Source: an uncultured bacterium | GTDB lineage: Bacteria; Planctomycetota; UBA1135; GCA-002686595 | Direction of reading: 5' to 3' | Assembly: GCA_937905825.1 (NCBI GenBank) | Contig: CALCXM010000049.1 | Span: forward strand, 1-55,323 | Length of the DNA stretch: 55,323 bases | In this document: positions 49,726 to 55,323 of the stretch, one piece after another | Layout: the number at the start of each line of letters is the position of its first letter | How positions within the stretch are numbered: position 1 is the stretch's first letter | The notes under the pieces: generated by a model | Told to the model about the DNA's origin: nothing | Seen by the model: the letters and a program-made list of their open reading frames with translations, nothing else | Databases searched by the model: none | Position numbers and translations under genes: made by a program

Positions 49726-50964
49726 ATGCGCATCCCCTTACGATTGCTTCTGCCGATTCTGCTGGCCTCCAGCTGTCCTCTGTCGAGCTGCTCAGACGTG
49801 CAAGCCTCCTCGAGAGGGCACCGCTTCTCGCAGGCACCGACCATCGCGAACGACGCCCACTTGGAATCGAGCCAGATTCAACTCTTGAAGCTCAGCTACC
49901 AGGCGGCCTCCAAGTTCCCGATCAATCCGCACATCAAGAATCGCTCCCGGGCCCAAGAGCTTGTGGTTCGGGCTTGCTTTGAGCTCGATGCTCCGGAGCG
50001 GGCACTGGCCTACATCAACGGCATATCGAATTGGCGCCGGGGCGCGGGCTACGCCGACTACGCAGCGCATCTCGCGAAGCATGGGGATTCCTTGCGGTTG
50101 CGAACCTACCTCGACAAGGCGATTGAATCAGCGGAAACAGCTGAGGATTGGCGCAAGCACAGGATTCAGGCCAAGGTGGCCCGGGTGCTGCTCTCGCTCG
50201 GAAAAACCGAGCGGGCCTCTGCCTTGTCCGTGGGCTTGGAGCCAGCGGAAGCCCTCGCGCTGGAGGCGACTCGGGTCCTGGAAAGCAAAGCGGACGAGTT
50301 GGCTAGCCGCTTGGCCTGGGTCGACGGAGCCTTCGAAGCGGGGGATCTAGACCAGGTCCAATGGGCGCTGACAGCCTGCGTGCGCTCCTATGGCGATCAC
50401 TACAAGGACGAGGAAGTTCGCGAGTCTATCTATGAACGCGCTTTGAACTCGTTGCACAAGGCGCCCCGTGTGATCGGGCTGAAGACTCTGATGGACATGG
50501 CAGAGGTGTGCCTTGAAAACGAAGACGCGACCAGCGCTACAGAAATTCTCGAGCAGGTGAATCGGATGATCGCGGAATCGGAGTGGCTTCCGGAGGACCT
50601 CATTCCTCTCGAAGCGCGCACTGCCCAGGTGACCTACGCCGCTGGGGAGCGGGACCTGGCGATGAAGAAACTGGCCGGGTTGACCCAGCTCTACCAAGCC
50701 AAGCGCAGCAGAATCGTCGACATCTTTCGCTGCGAGGCCCTGGTCCCCCTGGCCGAAGCCTTCTGGAAGTGCAACGACCCCCAGATGGCCCACAAGCTGT
50801 ACTCGATGGCCGTCGACGAAGCTTTGGTCAACCCGAACGCGCGCCCCCGAGCGAATGATCTGATCCGCATTGGATGTTCCATGGCGGTGCTCGGCGTTGT
50901 TCCGGGAGCGGAGTGGCTGGAGACCTACCGTCAAGCTGTCGAACAGCTTGACGGACCCTGGTAG
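49726..50964 (+). CDS. Helical-repeat (TPR-like) lipoprotein
   Basis: 412 residues. N-terminus RIPLRLLLPILLASSCPLSSC is a lipoprotein signal, with Cys22 (or Cys17) as the lipidated residue. The rest is all helical with loosely TPR-like 34-40-residue units (AQELVVRACFELDAPERALA, AKVARVLLSLGKTERASALS, MDMAEVCLENEDATSATEIL, CEALVPLAEAFWKCNDPQMA). No family was recognised beyond that. It follows the secreted parallel-beta protein on the same strand after a hairpin. The last codons contain a 10-bp inverted repeat (50930-50952). Confidence 0.75.
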   Translation: MRIPLRLLLPILLASSCPLSSCSDVQASSRGHRFSQAPTIANDAHLESSQIQLLKLSYQAASKFPINPHIKNRSRAQELVVRACFELDAPERALAYINGISNWRRGAGYADYAAHLAKHGDSLRLRTYLDKAIESAETAEDWRKHRIQAKVARVLLSLGKTERASALSVGLEPAEALALEATRVLESKADELASRLAWVDGAFEAGDLDQVQWALTACVRSYGDHYKDEEVRESIYERALNSLHKAPRVIGLKTLMDMAEVCLENEDATSATEILEQVNRMIAESEWLPEDLIPLEARTAQVTYAAGERDLAMKKLAGLTQLYQAKRSRIVDIFRCEALVPLAEAFWKCNDPQMAHKLYSMAVDEALVNPNARPRANDLIRIGCSMAVLGVVPGAEWLETYRQAVEQLDGPW

Positions 50965-51097
50965 GGATTTGCAGGGGACTTGTCCGGCGTGGGGCCGGGC
51001 TCGTCCGTCTCTGGTATCTGCTCACGGGCACGCGCGACGGCTTCGATCCACTCGAGGCCGTCGCCACTCTTATTGACGGGAAGCGCTGCGCTGGCTC

Positions 51098-54000
51098 CTA
51101 GCGTCCCACAATCATGGGCTCGAACCAGTTCAAGGCGTCCATGCTGCTCTTGACCTTCTTGGGGACGTGCAGGTGGGCGACTCCTGTGCGTATCGGGCGC
51201 AAGTCGACCTTGCGGTTGCTGGCCAAGCCTTCGATGGCGACTCGATCGGAGTACTGGATGAGGTAGCAGTCGCGCTGCCAGGCGAGGCGAGTGATGCCCA
51301 ACTCTTCCAAGCGCAGCTTGAGGCGGAAGGAGCGCAGCAGGTTTTCCGCCGGCTCGGGCACGCGACCATAGCGGTCACGTAGGCTGGCGCGCATGGCTTT
51401 GTGTTGCTCCAAGGTGGTGAGCTCCGACAATTCGCGCAAGGCTTCGATGCGCTTGTGGACGTCGTTGATCCAAGAGTCCGGCAGGAAGGCTTCGATGCCC
51501 AACTCAAGCTCCACACCGCCCAAGCTAGGGTCGTCAGCAGCGAGCTCTTCCAAGCTCATCCCGCCTTGCAATCGTTCCACCGTGGACTTCAGGAGGCGGC
51601 AGTAGAGGTCGTACCCCACGGCGCCAATGTGACCGGACTGTTGCGAACCGAGCACGTTGCCCGCACCGCGAATCTCCAGGTCCTTCATGGAAATCTGGAA
51701 GCCCGCGCCGAGCTGCGTCATCTCTTCGAGGGCCTTGAGCCGCTCCTTGGCGACCTCGCGGATCGGTTTGGATTTCTGAATCAGCAGGTAGCAGTAGGCC
51801 TGTTGGGCGCCGCGACCCACGCGACCGCGTAGCTGGTGCAACTCGGACAAGCCGAAGTTGTCCGCGTCATGCACGATGATCGTTCCAGCGGCGGGCACAT
51901 CGAGACCGCTTTCGATGATGGTGGTGGCGACCAATACATCCACATCGCCCTTGGTGAAGACGCGCATGATTTGCTCGAGGGCCTTTCCGCTCATCTGTCC
52001 GTGGCCGATGGCGAAGGTGCATTCGGGGACGATGCGTTGCAAGTTCTGGGCGACTTGCTCGATCGACTGCACGCGGTTGTAGAGGTAGAAAACCTGTCCG
52101 CCGCGATTCTTCTCGCGCAGCAGGGCATCGCGGATTTCGTCCTCGTTCTCGACGTAGGTCAAGATCGTGTCGATCTCTTGGCGGCCATCCGGGGGCACCG
52201 TCAAGGCGGAGATGTCGCGCACGCCGGAGAGCGACATGTGCAAGGTGCGCGGGATGGGAGTGGCAGACAGGGTGAGCAAATCGACCTGGGCCCGCAGCTT
52301 CTTGAAGTGCTCCTTGTGGGTCACGCCGAAGCGCTGTTCCTCGTCGATGATCACGAGCCCCACGTCATCCAACTTCACGTCCTTGGAAAGCACCCGGTGC
52401 GTGCCGATCAAGATGTCGATCTCGCCCTTGGCCACGCGCTCGACGGTCAACTTGCGGTCCTTGGGGGACACGTAGCGCGAGAGCATGGCGATCTCCACGG
52501 GGAAGTCCGCCAGCCGTTCCTTGAAGGTGTCGTAGTGTTGCTGGGCAAGCACCGTGGTCGGCACCAGGATCACCACCCGTCCACCGCCGTTGGCGACTCG
52601 GAAGGCCGCGCGAATCGCGAGCTCGGTCTTGCCAAAGCCTACGTCTCCGCAAATCAAGCGGTCCATGGGCTGGTCTCCGGCGAGGTCCGCGGCCACATCC
52701 GCGTCGGTGGTGAGTTGGTCAGGGGTTTCCGTGTAGGGGAACTCGCGGATCATCTCCCGCACCATTTCGTCGTCTTCGCCCCAGGGCGTGCGCTTCTTCA
52801 TGGCGCGCTTGGCGTGCACTTCGAGCATTTCGGCGGCCAAGTCGTAGAGCGCCCGTTGGACCTTCTCCTTGCGCTTGCGGAAACTCGTGCTGCCGATCTT
52901 GTCGAGGGTCGGGGCGCCGGCGCTGGTGCCGATGTAGCGCTGCACGATCTCGATGCGCGCCACGGGAACGAAGACCGACACCTCGTCCGCGAAGACCAGG
53001 TGCAGGTGCTCCTCGGTGCCTTCCCCGCGCTCCATCTTCTTGAGACCGTGGAAGCGCGCCATGCCGTGCACCGCGTGCACCACGTAGTCTCCGATCTTTA
53101 GCTCGAAGAAGGATTGGATCGCCTTGCTGCGGTGCGCACTGGCCTTCTTGATGGTCCGTCCGCGCCCGATGATGCCCAGGATTTCTCGATGGTTGATGAC
53201 CACCAAGGGGCCCGGCAGCAAGCGGAAGCCCTTGGCCACCGCGCCCACGCTCGTGCGCAGCTCCGCGCTTCCTCCGCGTTCCGCACAGAGGTCTTTGAAA
53301 CGTCCAGCCTCCGCTTCGGTCTGGCACAGCACGATGACTTCGCCACCGTCATCGGTGATCTTGCGCAGAGCGGCCGGCGCATCCGCCATGCCCAGGGCCA
53401 GCCCTTGGATCGAGTGTGTGTCGAAGTTGATGTTGGAGGCCGGCAGGCTCGCCAGGGTCAGGATTTTGCGACCCGCGACTTCCTTGGCCAAGTGCATCAA
53501 GGCCTGGGCATACTCCGAGCGTTGAACGCGCAAGCCCTCCGCCACGTCCTCGATGCGCAGGGGCTCGACCTCCACGTAGTGGGCGTGCTTGGCGAGCACC
53601 CGCATGGGTTCGAGGTGCGCTTCGTCTTCACTGGCCCCCGAATCGTTGACCAGGCAAACGTCCACGGCATCCAAGGTCTCGACGCTGCGTTGATCTCCCG
53701 GATCGTAGGTGCGCAGGGATTCAATTTCGTCGTCGAAGAGCTCGATGCGCAGGGGCAAGTCGCTGGCGAAAGGGAACACATCCAAGATGTCGCCGCGCAA
53801 GCTGACTTGACCCGGCTCCTCCGCGAGGGGCAGCCGTTCGTAGCCGCCCTTCACCAGCCGCTTCATCAGGTGCTCCGAGTCGAGCCGCTCACCGACCGCA
53901 AGGGACAAGAACTCTTTTTCGATGCTGCTGGCTTTTGGGATGGGCTGCAGTAGAGCGAGCACCGAGGTCACCAAAAGGTGCGGGCGATTCTCGGCCGGTC

Positions 54001-54349
54001 CGACCAGTTGCTGGGCGACCTGCAAACGCAGGCGCACGTTCTCCAAGTCGGCGTGGACCTTGTGGTTGCCCGTGGAGAAGCTAGTGCGCGCGGGCAACCA
54101 TGCTGGTTTCGAGCCGAAGTGTTGCAAGTCGTCCGCGAAGGCGCGTGCCTCGACTTCCGTGGAGCACACGACGATCCAGGGCTCCTGACGCACGGACTCC
54201 AAGCAGCTGAGGAACAGGGCTTGGGAGGATCCCCAAAGGCCGCCGACCGCGAGTTGGCGCGTGTGGGTCAGGCGCTCCTTGGCTTTCTGAAAAGGTGCGA
54301 GGCCCAGCATGACTTCGCGCTCGGTGACGCCCGCCGCAAACTCGATCAC
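51098..54349 (-). CDS. mfd: Transcription-repair coupling factor Mfd
   Basis: 1083 residues. Releases stalled RNA polymerase and recruits UvrA. UvrB-like N-terminal modules (TSFSTGNHKVHADLENVRLR, VSLRGDILDVFPF), RNA-polymerase-interacting domain (YVVHAVHGMARFHGLKKMER), then the RecG-like motor with Walker A DVGFGKTELAIRAAF, DEEQRFGV, SATPIPRTLHMSLSG, LVATTIIESGLDVP and QLRGRVGRG, and the C-terminal TRCF domain. Start: GTG at 54349, overlapping the rnc stop (GTGA); the much longer open frame upstream runs antisense-like through rnc and is not real. Slightly shorter than E. coli Mfd (1148). Confidence 0.95.
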   Translation of the reverse strand: MIEFAAGVTEREVMLGLAPFQKAKERLTHTRQLAVGGLWGSSQALFLSCLESVRQEPWIVVCSTEVEARAFADDLQHFGSKPAWLPARTSFSTGNHKVHADLENVRLRLQVAQQLVGPAENRPHLLVTSVLALLQPIPKASSIEKEFLSLAVGERLDSEHLMKRLVKGGYERLPLAEEPGQVSLRGDILDVFPFASDLPLRIELFDDEIESLRTYDPGDQRSVETLDAVDVCLVNDSGASEDEAHLEPMRVLAKHAHYVEVEPLRIEDVAEGLRVQRSEYAQALMHLAKEVAGRKILTLASLPASNINFDTHSIQGLALGMADAPAALRKITDDGGEVIVLCQTEAEAGRFKDLCAERGGSAELRTSVGAVAKGFRLLPGPLVVINHREILGIIGRGRTIKKASAHRSKAIQSFFELKIGDYVVHAVHGMARFHGLKKMERGEGTEEHLHLVFADEVSVFVPVARIEIVQRYIGTSAGAPTLDKIGSTSFRKRKEKVQRALYDLAAEMLEVHAKRAMKKRTPWGEDDEMVREMIREFPYTETPDQLTTDADVAADLAGDQPMDRLICGDVGFGKTELAIRAAFRVANGGGRVVILVPTTVLAQQHYDTFKERLADFPVEIAMLSRYVSPKDRKLTVERVAKGEIDILIGTHRVLSKDVKLDDVGLVIIDEEQRFGVTHKEHFKKLRAQVDLLTLSATPIPRTLHMSLSGVRDISALTVPPDGRQEIDTILTYVENEDEIRDALLREKNRGGQVFYLYNRVQSIEQVAQNLQRIVPECTFAIGHGQMSGKALEQIMRVFTKGDVDVLVATTIIESGLDVPAAGTIIVHDADNFGLSELHQLRGRVGRGAQQAYCYLLIQKSKPIREVAKERLKALEEMTQLGAGFQISMKDLEIRGAGNVLGSQQSGHIGAVGYDLYCRLLKSTVERLQGGMSLEELAADDPSLGGVELELGIEAFLPDSWINDVHKRIEALRELSELTTLEQHKAMRASLRDRYGRVPEPAENLLRSFRLKLRLEELGITRLAWQRDCYLIQYSDRVAIEGLASNRKVDLRPIRTGVAHLHVPKKVKSSMDALNWFEPMIVGR

Positions 54350-55029
54350 TGGTCTGACTCCGCCAAAGTGGAAGGGTCCTCGTCGCGCAAAACAAGCAAC
54401 GCTTCGTGGGCCGCCCAACGCTCGGCTTCCTTCACCGTGCGGCCCCAAGCGCTCGGGAATTCGCGATCTTCGCAAACGGCGGTGACAAGGAAGGCCCGGG
54501 CGTGGGCCCGACCGATTTCCTCTTGGACTTTGTACTTCGGTGGTGTGCCCCAGAGCTTTTGGCAGTGTTGCTGGAGTTCTTGCTTGGGATTGACCGGGGT
54601 GGAGCGCAGGTGCGGTTCGTGCAGGGCTTTCGCCAGGGTCGCCTCCACGTAGGCCCGCGAAACTTCGAGACCTCCGTCCAGGTAGATCGCCCCGAGCAAC
54701 GCTTCGTAAATGTTCGCCAGGACGGAGCGCGGCAGGACGCGCGAGCGCAATCCCATGCCGACCCTGACGTGTTCGTCGAGGCCCAGGCGCTTGGCCGCCT
54801 CCGCCAGGGACTTGCGCGAGACGGCCTCGGCCTTGAATTCGGTCAAGGCGCCCTCGTCCATCTCCGGGTGATCGCGGAAGAGGGCCTCTGCGACGATCAA
54901 GTCGAGCACCGTGTCCCCCAGGAACTCCAAGCGCTCGTTGCTCTGCGCCAGGCCCATGGAGGAATGGGTCATCGCCAAGCGCAGCAAGTGCGGATCGTTG
55001 AATTCGTGATCGATGGGAGGCATGGGCAC
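54346..55029 (-). CDS. rnc: Ribonuclease III
   Basis: 227 residues. Cuts double-stranded RNA in rRNA and mRNA processing. The signature NERLEFLGDTVLDL gives Glu35 and Asp39. The second metal site is Asn106 and Glu109 in SVLANIYEALLGAIYLDGG; the usual Asp is Asn here, as seen in some other phyla. The C-terminal dsRNA-binding domain spans ~152-220 (NPKQELQQHCQKLWGTPPKY; WGRTVKEAERWAAHEALL). GTG 55029 or ATG 55023 may be the start; the N-terminus is short compared with most homologues. Translationally coupled to mfd downstream through a GTGA overlap. Confidence 0.93.
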   Translation of the reverse strand: MPMPPIDHEFNDPHLLRLAMTHSSMGLAQSNERLEFLGDTVLDLIVAEALFRDHPEMDEGALTEFKAEAVSRKSLAEAAKRLGLDEHVRVGMGLRSRVLPRSVLANIYEALLGAIYLDGGLEVSRAYVEATLAKALHEPHLRSTPVNPKQELQQHCQKLWGTPPKYKVQEEIGRAHARAFLVTAVCEDREFPSAWGRTVKEAERWAAHEALLVLRDEDPSTLAESDQ

Positions 55030-55057
55030 GGGGGAGACTTCTGGTACCTTGCCAGAG

Positions 55058-55267
55058 ATGAGTGATGATTACCAACCGCGCAAGCATGACGCCCTGGTGG
55101 AGCCGATGTTCGAGGCCCTCGGAGCCGACTCCGATGGACAAGCGATCAGCGAGCCAGCGCCCGTGGGACCCGCAGCCCGCCCGAAAAAGTGGCGGACAGC
55201 CGTCCGACTGTTCTGGCTCCTGGCGGTGCTCGTTGCCTGGCTGGTTTACAAGTTCGAGATCGCTTAG
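55058..55267 (+). CDS. Small single-TM protein, unknown
   Basis: 69 residues: an acidic, probably cytosolic N-terminus (SDDYQPRKHDALVEPMFEAL), a Pro/Ala hinge, and one C-terminal TM helix (TAVRLFWLLAVLVAWLVYKF) ending FEIA. Tail-anchored topology is suggested. ATG 55058 lies only 28 nt from the divergent rnc start, so promoters must overlap the coding ends or transcripts are nearly leaderless. Its last eight codons and stop form the first unit of the 29-bp tandem repeat. Confidence 0.65.
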   Translation: MSDDYQPRKHDALVEPMFEALGADSDGQAISEPAPVGPAARPKKWRTAVRLFWLLAVLVAWLVYKFEIA

Positions 55268-55323
55268 CGCTGGTTTACAAGTTCGAGATCGCTTAGCGCT
55301 GGTTTACAAGTTCGAGATCGCTT
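55241..55323. repeat. 29-bp direct tandem repeat at the window edge
   Basis: The unit begins CTGGTTTACAAGTTCGAGAT and ends CGCTTAGCG. Two exact copies (55241-55269, 55270-55298) and 25 nt of a third (55299-55323) are seen. Copy 1 includes the end and stop codon of the small CDS; copies 2 and 3 are non-coding. It may continue past the window, or be an assembly artefact at a sequence end. Confidence 0.9.

Noticed and set aside
50930..50952. 10-bp inverted repeat at the end of the helical lipoprotein gene
   Set aside because: Lies within coding sequence with no U-tract; may be a chance result of codons.
51836..53101. 421-codon plus-strand frame antisense to mfd
   Set aside because: Rich in His, Gly, Val and Leu and an exact mirror of mfd codon structure; typical shadow in GC-rich DNA.
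54350..55141. The mfd frame stays open far upstream, giving an apparent 1347-residue protein
   Set aside because: The extra 264 residues run through rnc in another frame, are Arg/Gly/His-rich without family similarity, and a GTG start overlapping the rnc stop gives a normal Mfd length.

Overview
The window is GC-rich, densely coded bacterial DNA whose gene content points to the phylum Planctomycetota. It has the DUF1592/DUF1552 cytochrome-plus-Tat-protein pair, DUF1570 and squalene-cyclase-like toroid proteins, and secreted proteins ending in a Cys-rich GSAYCFGDG module. Many starts lack a clear Shine-Dalgarno sequence. The phylum call is inferred from these families. No rRNA, tRNA, CRISPR array, transposase or phage gene was recognised.

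Layout. 1-5.2 kb: the 3' part of a magnesium transporter (mgtE), a diadenylate cyclase facing it across a long perfect hairpin, two small membrane proteins, a Na+/Ca2+ antiporter and a LapA-domain peptide. 5.4-10.4 kb (minus): a secreted beta-propeller protein and the DUF1592/DUF1552 pair. 10.6-15 kb (plus): a solitary ParB-like protein, a hybrid histidine kinase and a METTL7-like methyltransferase. 15-17.4 kb (minus): an eight-heme TPR lipoprotein. 17.5-23.1 kb (plus): tldD-tldE, a strong terminator, a promoter with a palindrome filling its spacer, and a secreted protein made of five repeats. 23.1-28.7 kb (minus): a ThrE-type exporter, a small oxidase-like membrane protein, a phosphodiesterase and a DUF1570 peptidase.

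28.8-36.9 kb (minus) is the most unusual part: four tandem paralogues of an alpha/alpha-toroid (prenyltransferase/squalene-cyclase-like) protein, followed upstream by a SurA-like chaperone gene. The two outer paralogues begin with a TonB-like anchor: one transmembrane helix with an SxxxH motif, then a long Glu/Pro linker. The two inner paralogues have lost or replaced that anchor.

37.4-46.3 kb (plus) is a complete energised outer-membrane uptake operon: TonB-dependent receptor, DUF3450 protein, ExbB-like proton channel with a periplasmic coiled coil, second ExbB, ExbD, TonB and a TPR lipoprotein, mostly joined by 4-8 nt overlaps. A Sel1 lipoprotein, a secreted parallel-beta protein with the same CFGDG module, and another helical-repeat lipoprotein follow. 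51.1-55.3 kb holds mfd and rnc (minus, overlapping GTGA), a small divergent membrane peptide, and a 29-bp tandem repeat that runs off the window edge.

The best candidate for an undescribed system is the toroid array with TonB-type anchors lying next to a full ExbBD-TonB-receptor operon. It suggests that a non-TonB periplasmic domain might be coupled to proton-motive-force motors. The TonB of that operon itself lacks the SxxxH motif.
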